Positions 49,542 through 57,913 of a stretch of 64,000 nucleotides of DNA are shown in pieces. The notes beneath the pieces were generated by a model. It worked only from the letters and a program-made list of their open reading frames with translations. It did no database searches and had not been told where the DNA came from. The first letter of the stretch is position 1, and the number at the start of each line of letters is the position of its first letter. The DNA comes from an uncultured Monoglobus sp. (lineage in GTDB: Bacteria; Bacillota; Clostridia; Monoglobales; Monoglobaceae). The DNA lies in the NCBI GenBank assembly GCA_947625055.1, contig CANQMT010000008.1, forward strand, positions 22,211 to 86,210, read 5' to 3'. The translations under genes and the position numbers were made by a program.

Positions 49542-50678
49542 ATGAAAATACTTCATCTTTCCGATCTGCATTTCGGCAAGCGTGTCAATGAGTTTTCAAT
49601 GATCGAGGAGCAGGAGCGGGCGGTTGCCCGAATTTTGGAGATCACGGACGCCGAACGGCCCGACGCGGTGATTATAGCCGGGGATGTTTACGACAAGACC
49701 CAGCCCTCCGCCGAGGCGGTGCGGCTGTTTGACGCGCTGCTTACCGGGCTCGCAGAGCGCGGCGCGGCTGTTTTTGTTATAAGCGGCAACCACGACTCCG
49801 CCGAGAGGATAGCCTTCGGCGGCTCAATAATGTCGGGAAGCAGAGTTTATCTCGCGCCGGTCTATGACGGAAACGTCAGGCCCGTCACTTTGAGCGACGA
49901 TCACGGCGAGGTCGATGTTTTCATGCTGCCGTTTATAAAGCCGTCGCATGTCCGCAGGGTTTTTGAGGACGCGGAGATCAATTCCTACACCGACGCGGTG
50001 AGGACCGCGGTTGAGCATATGAAGATCGATCCGGGCCGCCGCAATATTCTTGTGACGCACCAGTTTGTCACGGGAGCCGAGACCTGCGAGTCGGAAGAGC
50101 TCTCGGTGGGCGGTTCCGACAATGTGGACGCAGCCGTGTTTGAGCCGTTTGACTATGTGGCCCTCGGCCACCTGCACGGCCCGCAGAGCGTGACGCGCGA
50201 GACGGTCAGATACTGCGGAACGCCGATAAAATACTCATTCTCGGAGTTGCGCCACAAAAAGTCGGCGACGATAGTTGAGCTTTTTGAAAAGGGCCGCGTC
50301 GAGATCAGGACAGCGCCGTTTTTGCCCGTTCACGACATGCGCGAGATCAGGGGAGAGTATAACGAGATCATGAAAAAGTCGTTCTACGAGGGCACCGATA
50401 CAGACGACTACCTCAGAATAATCCTCACCGATGAGGAGGAGGTGCCCGACGCCATAGGAAAGCTGCGCTCGGTCTATCTGAATATAATGCGGCTGGAATA
50501 CGACAATTCCCGCACGAGAGCCGGCGGCGCCGCGATCGCCTCCGAGGCCGCGGAGAGCAAAACGCCGCTTGAGCTTTTCGGCGAGCTGTTTGAGATCCAG
50601 AACAACAAAAAACTGTCGCCCGAGCAGGAAGAATTTCTTGAAGCTGTGGTTGAGAGCATATGGGAGGGAAGCGAATGA
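49542..50678 (+). CDS. sbcD: Nuclease SbcCD subunit D
   Basis: SbcD is the Mre11-type Mn2+ nuclease of the SbcCD complex, which opens hairpins and processes DNA ends. The 378-residue protein carries the phosphodiesterase motifs ILHLSDLHFGKRV, IIAGDVYDKTQPS, ISGNHDSAERI, ILVTHQFV and ALGHLHGPQSV. Its stop overlaps the sbcC start (ATGA), so the subunits are translationally coupled. Confidence 0.96.
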   Translation: MKILHLSDLHFGKRVNEFSMIEEQERAVARILEITDAERPDAVIIAGDVYDKTQPSAEAVRLFDALLTGLAERGAAVFVISGNHDSAERIAFGGSIMSGSRVYLAPVYDGNVRPVTLSDDHGEVDVFMLPFIKPSHVRRVFEDAEINSYTDAVRTAVEHMKIDPGRRNILVTHQFVTGAETCESEELSVGGSDNVDAAVFEPFDYVALGHLHGPQSVTRETVRYCGTPIKYSFSELRHKKSATIVELFEKGRVEIRTAPFLPVHDMREIRGEYNEIMKKSFYEGTDTDDYLRIILTDEEEVPDAIGKLRSVYLNIMRLEYDNSRTRAGGAAIASEAAESKTPLELFGELFEIQNNKKLSPEQEEFLEAVVESIWEGSE

Positions 50679-53431
50679 GACCTCTTAGATTAAAATTATC
50701 AGCCTTCGGGCCTTACGCGGGCGAAGCCGAGATCGACATGGCGGCGCTCGGAAGGAGCGGGCTGTATCTGATAACGGGCGACACCGGGGCGGGAAAGACC
50801 ACGATATTTGACGCGATAACCTACGCGCTCTACGGCGAGGCCAGCGGAGACAGCCGCGACCCGTCAATGCTGCGCTCGAAATACGCCGCGCCCGAAACTC
50901 CCACATTCGCGGAGCTTGAGTTTGAGTACGGCGGGGAAAAATATACCGTGCGGCGCAGCCCGGAATATATGCGCCCGTCAAAGCGCGGCGGAGGAATGAC
51001 GAAGCAGAATGCCGAGTCGGAGCTGCGTCTGCCCGACGGGCGGATAGTTTCCAAAAACAAGGAAGTAAACGACGAGATCCGCGGCGTCATGGGGGTCGAC
51101 AAAAGTCAGTTTTGTCAGATCGCGATGATCGCACAGGGGGATTTTTTGAAGCTGCTGCTCGCCAAAACGGGAAGCAGGATAGAAATTTTCAGAGAAATAT
51201 TCAAAACAGGTTTGTATAACACCTTGCAGGACGAGCTAAAGCGCGGCGCAGCCGAAGCGAAAAGCCGCTGCGCGGAGCTTCGGAGCGAGATTAGCCGTTA
51301 CGCCCGCTCGGCTGAATACGAGGACGAAAGCCTTGATGAGATTTTCGCGGGCGGGTACGTCCGCACCGACGAGGCAGCGGAGGCTCTTGACATACTGATC
51401 AAAAACGATGAAAAGCGGAGAGCGGAGCTCAAGGCGGAGGAAAAGGAGCTTGAAAGCGCCGCAGATGAACTTAACCGCCGTTTGGGCAAGGCTGAGGAGA
51501 TCGCCGCGTCGCAGAAGATGCTCGCCGCCGCGGAAGCTGAACTCAAAAAAATCGGGCCAGAGCTTGAGCTGCTGGCCGCCGCGCTTGAGACCGAGCGCGG
51601 AAGAAAGACGGAGCGGGGGAAGCTCGAGGCCAAAGCCGCGGCGATAGAAAACACGCTGCCGCGGTATGATGAGCTTGACGCGGACAGAGCGGCGGCTGAA
51701 AAAACCAAAAAATCCGCCGAGGCCGCTGCCCGCGACGCCGAAAATTTGAAAAGCGGCCGCGCCGAGGCGGAGAAAAAGCTCCGCGATTTAAAGGCGGAGC
51801 AGGACGGGCTCAAAGACGCGGGCGAGCGCAGGGAACGCTTAGTGGCCGAACTTGAGAGGGCCGAGACGAGAAAAAAGCGGCTTAAAGAGCTTATTGACTG
51901 TCTGGAAAAACACGGCAAAGTCGCAAGGCTGCTTAAAGACGCTCAGAATAAATACTTGGCCGCGTCAAGCAAAGCGGGCGCGCTCAGGCATGAATTTGAT
52001 CTGATGCAGCAGGCTTATCTTGACGAGCAGGCGGGGGTCCTGGCCGAGCGGTTGAAAGACGGCTTGCGCTGCCCGGTGTGCGGCTCGCTCGAGCATCCGT
52101 ATCCCGCGGAAAAGTCAGCCTCGGCGCCGAGTGAAAAAGAGCTTGAGGACGCAAAGGCGGAGCTTGAGAGCGCGGAAGCGGACAGCCGAAACGCTTATGA
52201 CCGCGTTTCTGAGCTGCAAAGCGAAAGCGCGTCGCGCAGGAGCGAATGTGAGCGTTTGGGCGGAGAGCTGCTCGGAACGGATAAGATAGACGCGTTAACT
52301 CAAAGGCTGCCCGAGGCCGGGAAAGAGGCTGACGCGGCGGCGAACGAACTTAAAGATATGCTCAGTGCCGAGACAGAGCGCGCGAAGCGGAAATCAGAGC
52401 TTGAAAAACTGATCCCCGAGACTGAGAACGAGAGCCGCGTGATCGAGGAGAGATTCGGCGAGGCCGAAAAGCGCGCTGCCGCGCTTGAGGCGGAACTTGA
52501 ACAAAAACAGGCCGCCGTCTCAAGGCTGGCGAACAGCCTTGAGTTTGAAAGCAAGGCCGATGCCGAGGAACGGATAAAAGAACTTGGCAGGATCAGGGCC
52601 GACATGGAAGCGGCGCTTGAAAAGGCTCAGAATGAACACGAGTCAAAGAGCGCGGAAGTCGCCGCGCTGCGCGGCAAAATAAAGTCGCTCAGGGAGCGGC
52701 TCGAAGGCGCGCCCGAGATAGATCCGCAGGCCGAGCGCGAACGAATTGACGAGCTCGCGCTAAAAAGGGAAGAGGTAAGCGGAGCGCTGACCACGCTGGC
52801 GATGAGAATAAAAACCAACAGCGGCGCGAGGAGCGAAATCAGCCGGCTCGGAAAAGAGTTAGAGGCCGCGGAGCGCAGAATGGTTATGATAAGCGAGCTT
52901 TCAAACACCGCAGGCGGAACCGTTGCGGGCAGGGAGAAGATAATGCTTGAGACATACGTCCAGATGACGTATTTTGAACGGATCATTGCTCGGGCAAACA
53001 CGCGGCTTTTGAGTATGACAAGCGGCCAGTATGAGCTCGCGCGTCAGTCGGAGGCGGATAACAACCGCAGTCAGAGCGGACTTGAGCTCAGCGTGATCGA
53101 CCACTATAACGGCACAGAGCGCAGCGTGCGCACCCTGTCGGGCGGCGAGTCGTTCAAGGCGTCGCTGGCGCTTGCGCTCGGCCTCGCGGACGAGGTCCAG
53201 TCTTCGGCAGGAGGAATACGGCTTGACGCGATGTTTGTGGACGAGGGCTTCGGCTCGCTTGACGAGGAATCGCTGAGACAGGCGATAGACGTTCTGACGA
53301 GCCTGACCGAGGGTAATCGTCTTGTGGGAATTATTTCGCACGTCGGCGAGCTCAAGCAGAGGATAGACAAGCAAATTATTGTGACAAAGCAAAAGAGCGG
53401 CGGCAGCCGCGTGAGCGTTGTCTGTGATTAA
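50675..53431 (+). CDS. sbcC: Nuclease SbcCD subunit C
   Basis: SbcC is the Rad50-like SMC ATPase partner of SbcD. The 918-residue protein has Walker A GDTGAGKTTIFDAI (~33-46), the Q-loop CQIAMIAQGDF, two long coiled-coil arms meeting at the zinc hook CPVCG (Cys466, Cys469), then the ABC signature TLSGGESFKASLALALG and Walker B DAMFVDEGFGSLDEE. Domain order and length are typical. ATG 50675 follows GGGAGGG. Confidence 0.97.
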   Translation: MRPLRLKLSAFGPYAGEAEIDMAALGRSGLYLITGDTGAGKTTIFDAITYALYGEASGDSRDPSMLRSKYAAPETPTFAELEFEYGGEKYTVRRSPEYMRPSKRGGGMTKQNAESELRLPDGRIVSKNKEVNDEIRGVMGVDKSQFCQIAMIAQGDFLKLLLAKTGSRIEIFREIFKTGLYNTLQDELKRGAAEAKSRCAELRSEISRYARSAEYEDESLDEIFAGGYVRTDEAAEALDILIKNDEKRRAELKAEEKELESAADELNRRLGKAEEIAASQKMLAAAEAELKKIGPELELLAAALETERGRKTERGKLEAKAAAIENTLPRYDELDADRAAAEKTKKSAEAAARDAENLKSGRAEAEKKLRDLKAEQDGLKDAGERRERLVAELERAETRKKRLKELIDCLEKHGKVARLLKDAQNKYLAASSKAGALRHEFDLMQQAYLDEQAGVLAERLKDGLRCPVCGSLEHPYPAEKSASAPSEKELEDAKAELESAEADSRNAYDRVSELQSESASRRSECERLGGELLGTDKIDALTQRLPEAGKEADAAANELKDMLSAETERAKRKSELEKLIPETENESRVIEERFGEAEKRAAALEAELEQKQAAVSRLANSLEFESKADAEERIKELGRIRADMEAALEKAQNEHESKSAEVAALRGKIKSLRERLEGAPEIDPQAERERIDELALKREEVSGALTTLAMRIKTNSGARSEISRLGKELEAAERRMVMISELSNTAGGTVAGREKIMLETYVQMTYFERIIARANTRLLSMTSGQYELARQSEADNNRSQSGLELSVIDHYNGTERSVRTLSGGESFKASLALALGLADEVQSSAGGIRLDAMFVDEGFGSLDEESLRQAIDVLTSLTEGNRLVGIISHVGELKQRIDKQIIVTKQKSGGSRVSVVCD

Positions 53432-53448
53432 CATAAGGGGGTCATAAT

Positions 53449-54087
53449 ATGAAAAAATCTATCGGTATTGTTATGGGCGGAGTTATGGCGGGCTTTATGC
53501 TCTCGATAGGCTGCGCGGTCAAGCTGTCGGTGGAGAACGCCGCGGCAGGCTCGTTTTTGTTCAGCCTCGGGCTGTTCGCGATAATCACGTTCGGGTTCGG
53601 GCTGTTCACCGGAAAGGCGGGATACATGGCGGTCAATCCGCCGTCCTACATAGGTGAGGTCGCGCTGGTGCTGCTCGGTAACTTTATCGGCACCGCGATA
53701 GGCGGAACGCTGCTTCATATCACGCGCTTCGGGGCCGAGCTGTCAAGCGCCGCGGCGGGAGTAATGGCCGGAAAAATGAGCGACGGCCCGCTCAGCATGG
53801 TCGTGCTCGCGGTGTTCTGCGGAGTTTTAATGTTCACCGCGGTGGACGGCAGCAAAAGGCTGCGCGAAAATAAAAACTTTGCCGGCTCGCTGTTTATAAT
53901 CTGCGTTCCGGTCATGGTGTTTATCCTGTGCGGATTTAACCACAGCATCGCGGACATGGGATATTTCTTCATCAGCGGATGCGCGGACGCGGGAAAAGCG
54001 CCGCTTTACTTTGTTATGGTAATAATCGGCAACGCGCTCGGCTGTATGGCGATACCCGCGGCCGAGAAAATTATTAAGCTTAACTAA
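53449..54087 (+). CDS. Formate/nitrite transporter (FNT) family channel, short form
   Basis: FNT channels conduct formate, nitrite, lactate or hydrosulfide with a proton. The 212-residue protein has about six hydrophobic segments; the conserved second half includes VMVFILCGFNHSIADMGYF, with the pore His, and AVDGSKRLRENKNFAGS. Family members are usually 255-285 residues; the N-terminal part is compact, with short loops. Monocistronic or read from sbcDC 17 bases upstream. Substrate not predictable; formate is plausible in a fermenter. Confidence 0.85.
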   Translation: MKKSIGIVMGGVMAGFMLSIGCAVKLSVENAAAGSFLFSLGLFAIITFGFGLFTGKAGYMAVNPPSYIGEVALVLLGNFIGTAIGGTLLHITRFGAELSSAAAGVMAGKMSDGPLSMVVLAVFCGVLMFTAVDGSKRLRENKNFAGSLFIICVPVMVFILCGFNHSIADMGYFFISGCADAGKAPLYFVMVIIGNALGCMAIPAAEKIIKLN

Positions 54088-54096
54088 GGTGATATT

Positions 54097-54267
54097 ATGA
54101 CGCAGGAAAAAATTCAAAGGATAAACGAGCTCGCGAAAAAAGCAAAGAGCCCGGAGGGGCTCACGGACGCCGAGACCGCGGAGCGCGCCGCTTTGAGGCG
54201 CGAATATCTCGCGGACGTCCGCAGGAACCTTAAGGCTCAGCTTGACAATATTGAGATAGTTGATTAA
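54097..54267 (+). CDS. UPF0291 (DUF896/YnzC) family protein
   Basis: 56 residues: TQEKIQRINELAKKAKSPEG, LTDAETAERAALRREYLADV and RRNLKAQLDNIEIVD match the small helical-hairpin DUF896 family (B. subtilis YnzC/YneA-region protein) from end to end. Function unknown; the B. subtilis relative is LexA-regulated. AAGGTG lies before the ATG, 9 bases after the FNT gene, and the stop faces the convergent ribU-like gene 3 bases away. Confidence 0.93.
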   Translation: MTQEKIQRINELAKKAKSPEGLTDAETAERAALRREYLADVRRNLKAQLDNIEIVD

Positions 54268-54270
54268 GAT

Positions 54271-54864
54271 TTACCGCTTGAGTATCGGTCTGAGCCGTTT
54301 ATAAAGCAGGAAAGTAAGAGCCGAGATAACGAGGCCCTTCATAAGGTTGAACGGCACGACGCAAAGAGCGATGAGCTTGAACTCGCTGTTAAATATCGGC
54401 GAGATCTCGGTACCCATTTTGATTATCGCGTCAAGCGGAAAGCCCATAGCGTTTATGTAAAACGGGAACATAATGAAATAATTCGAGAAAAGGCTCACAA
54501 AACCGAAGCACAGTGTGCCGGCGATCATGCCTATGAGCGCACCTTTGCGCGTTCTGTTGCGTTTGTATATTATTCCCGCAGGGATAACAAGGCAGCAGCC
54601 GAGCAGGAAGTTCGACAGCTCGCCCACGCCCGCGGTCGAGGTCATGAACAGATGAAGCAGATTTTTAATGAGTTCCACGAGGGCTCCCGCTGTCGGGCCG
54701 AACGCGAACGCGCAGATAAGCGCGGGCAGATCGGAAAAGTCGAATTTAACGAAGCTCGGCGCGATTGGCAGCGGAAAATCAAGCATCATTAATACCAGTG
54801 ATACCGCCCCGCACATTGCTACCGAGGCGATCAGCCGCGTTGTGATTTTGTTTTTTATGTTCAT
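54271..54864 (-). CDS. ECF transporter substrate-binding component, RibU-like
   Basis: S components of ECF transporters bind a vitamin and work with a shared energising module. The 197-residue protein has six hydrophobic segments; PIAPSFVKFDFSDLPALICAF and PTAGALVELIKNLLHLF near residues 32-75 match RibU (riboflavin). No FMN riboswitch was found in the 65-base upstream gap. The EcfAA'T module is not in the window. Confidence 0.85.
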   Translation of the reverse strand: MNIKNKITTRLIASVAMCGAVSLVLMMLDFPLPIAPSFVKFDFSDLPALICAFAFGPTAGALVELIKNLLHLFMTSTAGVGELSNFLLGCCLVIPAGIIYKRNRTRKGALIGMIAGTLCFGFVSLFSNYFIMFPFYINAMGFPLDAIIKMGTEISPIFNSEFKLIALCVVPFNLMKGLVISALTFLLYKRLRPILKR

Positions 54865-54899
54865 GTTATCTCTCCTTAATATTTGAATATTTGGTTTAA

Positions 54900-54925
54900 A
54901 AGCCGCCCGCGGCTGCGGGCGGCTT
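54900..54925 (-). terminator. Terminator of the vanW gene
   Basis: AAGCCGCCCGC AGCC GCGGGCGGCTT on the minus strand, followed by TT and an A/T-rich tract. Confidence 0.8.
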
Positions 54926-54929
54926 GGCT

Positions 54930-56600
54930 TTATTCTTCGGCAGAGTCCGAGTTTTCCGTTCCTTCGGCGTCAGCCGCAGCCGTTGATACCGCAGTTATCT
55001 CGGTCGGAGGCGGCAGCGGCGGATTGCTGCTGTCGAAAACCTCTTGCACCGTGTTGCCGTCGCCGTCTGTGTATGTCCTGGTGGCGACAACGTTATTGCC
55101 GTCGTTCTGAACGGTGATCTTGCCGTCGGGGACCGATACCTTTGAGCCGACGATCGTGGCCGAAAGGGTCGCGCCGCTCGCGGACAGGAAGATCCTTATC
55201 GGATAATCCGTGCTGTTTTCAAATATAAACTCGGGGCCGCCCCACGAAACCGTGGCGTCCATTCCCTTGGGAACGTAGGTAACATCCTTTGAGTGCGATG
55301 TGCGCTCGATAACGTCAAGTCCGGCGCGGTTCACGGCGCAGAATATGGTTGACGAAACCTGGCATATGCCGCCGCCGTAATCCGTCTCGCTCACGGTCTC
55401 GCCGTTCTTCACAACATATACCGGAGCGGGCAGATAGCCTCTTGCCGCTGTTCTCTGGCCGACGACCTTGTTGAAGTCGAACCGCTCGCCGGGCAGGAGT
55501 TCGATACCGCTTATGGTGTTTGAGCAAACGCTTATGTTGTTGGAGCGCGAGCCGCTGCTGCCGCCGTAATACGTCGTGTAAGTTCCCAATGTGTCCTCAT
55601 ACATCACGCTTTGAAGGAACTGCGCGTTTTTGGCGGGCTCAACGGTCTGGACCGGTATGCTGTATTCGATCTCGGGCTGGTTGACCGCGCGCTCGACCTC
55701 GGATTTGCTTACGATGATCTGAGGCTTTGACGGAACGACGTAGACCTTGTTATTCTCGTCCTTGGCGTATTGAGCGTCGACCGCCGGTGAGGTTATATAT
55801 TGATAAAACGCGTCAAGGTCAAGGGGTTCCGCGTCGGTGATCTCGGGCACGAACGTTACGTCGCCGAATGTGAATGTGTAGATCTTGTCAAGAACCTGCT
55901 CGACGGCTTCGTTCATATCGACTTTAACGCCCTGCTGGGGCTTTGCTATGATAATATCATTGTTGCCGCCCAAACGATAGGTATAGCCCAAAGGCTCCTT
56001 TTCGTACGGCGAGCACAGATCCGTGATCGCGCCCGTTAAGGCCTGCTCGTCATATGAAACCACGGGATCCATTTCCCTGCGGCCAAGCAGGCTGCTCGTG
56101 AAGCTTTTGAGCTTATTAATAAATCCCGGTTCGCCTCTGCCGGCGCTGTACGCGTCGCTCGCGGTTTTTTCGGGTTCAAAATTCATCGAAAGATTCGCGA
56201 TGTTTATCACGGACGACGAGTCCATGCAATGAAAATTTATGGTCTTGTCGGCAAGTTTATCCTCGGTGAATACCGCGCCGAGCGCTGCGGAAGCTTCTTC
56301 CTGAGTCATTCCGCTGATATTGACGTCTTCGACATAGGTGTTGGGCATGACCCCTTCATACCCGCTGACATATATGCCGTAGCCCGCGGCGGCCAGAATG
56401 ACCGCTCCGGCTATGCAGCCGGCGATAATGCCGCCCCTGTGTTTTTTGCCGGTCTTTGCCTTGACTTTTTTGACCGGCGCTTGGTTTAAATTTGATTTTT
56501 TCGGCGCTTGCGCGTCATCGTCATTTTGTGAGTTGCCCGGACGATCGAAAATTTTTTCGGAATCCGATTCGTTCTCGGCAATGTTTTTGTTATCTGACAT
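54930..56600 (-). CDS. VanW-family membrane-anchored protein
   Basis: 556 residues: an acidic cytoplasmic tail, one membrane helix (GGIIAGCIAGAVILAAAGYGIYV, in part, ~57-78), two peptidoglycan-binding-4-like repeats (~85-330; NTYVEDVNISGMTQEEASAAL) and a VanW domain (~370-500) with VCSNTISGIELLPGERFDFN, VVGQRTAARGY and ETDYGGGICQVSSTIF. The family is wall-associated but its reaction is unknown; it is not linked to vancomycin genes here. GGGTGAAAG precedes ATG 56600; upstream in-frame ATG lacks a site. Confidence 0.92.
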   Translation of the reverse strand: MSDNKNIAENESDSEKIFDRPGNSQNDDDAQAPKKSNLNQAPVKKVKAKTGKKHRGGIIAGCIAGAVILAAAGYGIYVSGYEGVMPNTYVEDVNISGMTQEEASAALGAVFTEDKLADKTINFHCMDSSSVINIANLSMNFEPEKTASDAYSAGRGEPGFINKLKSFTSSLLGRREMDPVVSYDEQALTGAITDLCSPYEKEPLGYTYRLGGNNDIIIAKPQQGVKVDMNEAVEQVLDKIYTFTFGDVTFVPEITDAEPLDLDAFYQYITSPAVDAQYAKDENNKVYVVPSKPQIIVSKSEVERAVNQPEIEYSIPVQTVEPAKNAQFLQSVMYEDTLGTYTTYYGGSSGSRSNNISVCSNTISGIELLPGERFDFNKVVGQRTAARGYLPAPVYVVKNGETVSETDYGGGICQVSSTIFCAVNRAGLDVIERTSHSKDVTYVPKGMDATVSWGGPEFIFENSTDYPIRIFLSASGATLSATIVGSKVSVPDGKITVQNDGNNVVATRTYTDGDGNTVQEVFDSSNPPLPPPTEITAVSTAAADAEGTENSDSAEE

Positions 56601-56719
56601 TTCTTTCACCCGCCTTAAGAAATTACTCTGTTTCATATTGTCTCACAAAATCCGACAAAAATCAATAAATATTTTAAATGATAACAAAATGTTATATTGT
56701 TTTAATATTTAAGTTAAAA

Positions 56720-57907
56720 TTATTTTTGACCGCTCATATAGCTGACAACAAATTGCGCGGCTGTCCTTCCGGAAAATCCGTTATACTGTATCTGCCATGT
56801 GAGGGCGCTTGAACGGATATCCTCGGTCATTGCTATACCGCGGCGGCGCAGCATATCCTCGACGATGCTTAAATATTCTTTCTGCGTGGGGGTCAGGAAA
56901 CTGAGATTGATGCCGAAGCGCTCGGCCAGCGATTTGCGCTCGCTTATCGCCTCGCTCCTGTGGATCTCGTCTCCGCCTTCCCTGTCGGACCATGTTTCCT
57001 TTATCAGTCTGCGCCTGTTGGATGTGGCGTATATGAGCACATTGCCGCCCCGAGACTCCGCCTGGCCGTCAAGAGCCACTTTCAGAGTTTTATAACCGGG
57101 GTCGTCGGGCTCGAAGGATAAATCGTCTATAAAAACAATATATTTAAGCATGTTGTTCTTTATTCCCGAGAGTATCCGTTCAAGTTCGCCTATGTCGGGT
57201 TTTTTTAGCTCGACAAGTCTGAGCCCGCGGTCCTTGAACATGTTAAGGCAGGCCTTGACGCAGGACGACTTTCCGGTGCCGCTGCTTCCGGTCAGAAGAA
57301 CATCGTTCGCCGGCAGGCCCGCGATGAAGCTCTCGGTGTTGGCGATAAGCACTTTTTTCTGGTGCTCAAGGCCGACAAGGTCGTCGAAAGTGATAGGATC
57401 GGCGTTCAAAATTCCGCGGAGCGCGCCGTTTTCCCACTTGAGCGCGGCGTAGGCCGAGTTTTTGCCGGTGCCGAAAATTTCGGCATGGGCCAGCATCGCG
57501 CCCATGAGCGCCTCGCGCGAGGAGGAATTCATCATGCTTTCGATAGAGCGCGTGTATCCTCCGAGGCCTGTGCGGATCGGCGGCACGTCGATCTTTGAAA
57601 AAGGCGGCAGGCCTTTATCGGCACACAGACCGTCCCAGTCAACGCTCAGAAGCTCATCAAAGATCAGCTTTGTGTCCTGACGAAGAAACGCGCGGACGCT
57701 CTCAAGCTCGGGCAGGCCGTCCTGCTCAAGCATCGCGCGCACAATGTACTCACGGACTATTCCGCCGCGCGACAGGCGGCGTTCCGAAAACCCGATAAGC
57801 CGCCGCACGGCCTTGTAGTAGGCCGCGGCATCCGCGTCGTTTTTAAATTTCAAAAGATTTTTGACAGTTTTGTCACTGTTCAAATTATTAAAAATAAATA
57901 AGTTCAT
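56720..57907 (-). CDS. DUF815 family AAA+ ATPase
   Basis: 395 residues with a helical N-terminal part and an ATPase core: DLVGLEHQKKVLIANTESFI, Walker A LLTGSSGTGKSSCVKA, Walker B YIVFIDDLSFEPDD and sensor NVLIYATSNRRRLI. These are the DUF815 hallmarks; substrate and partners are unknown. Only 6 bases separate it from the GT4-CsaB gene upstream on the same strand, so they are probably co-transcribed. Confidence 0.9.
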   Translation of the reverse strand: MNLFIFNNLNSDKTVKNLLKFKNDADAAAYYKAVRRLIGFSERRLSRGGIVREYIVRAMLEQDGLPELESVRAFLRQDTKLIFDELLSVDWDGLCADKGLPPFSKIDVPPIRTGLGGYTRSIESMMNSSSREALMGAMLAHAEIFGTGKNSAYAALKWENGALRGILNADPITFDDLVGLEHQKKVLIANTESFIAGLPANDVLLTGSSGTGKSSCVKACLNMFKDRGLRLVELKKPDIGELERILSGIKNNMLKYIVFIDDLSFEPDDPGYKTLKVALDGQAESRGGNVLIYATSNRRRLIKETWSDREGGDEIHRSEAISERKSLAERFGINLSFLTPTQKEYLSIVEDMLRRRGIAMTEDIRSSALTWQIQYNGFSGRTAAQFVVSYMSGQK

Positions 57908-57913
57908 AATATA

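Noticed and set aside
52300..52605. Ser-rich minus-strand frames inside sbcC
   Set aside because: They mirror the Glu/Ala/Lys-rich coiled coil of SbcC on the opposite strand.
54865..54929. FMN riboswitch before the RibU-like gene
   Set aside because: The gap is 65 bases and is partly a terminator; the FMN element needs more than 100 bases.
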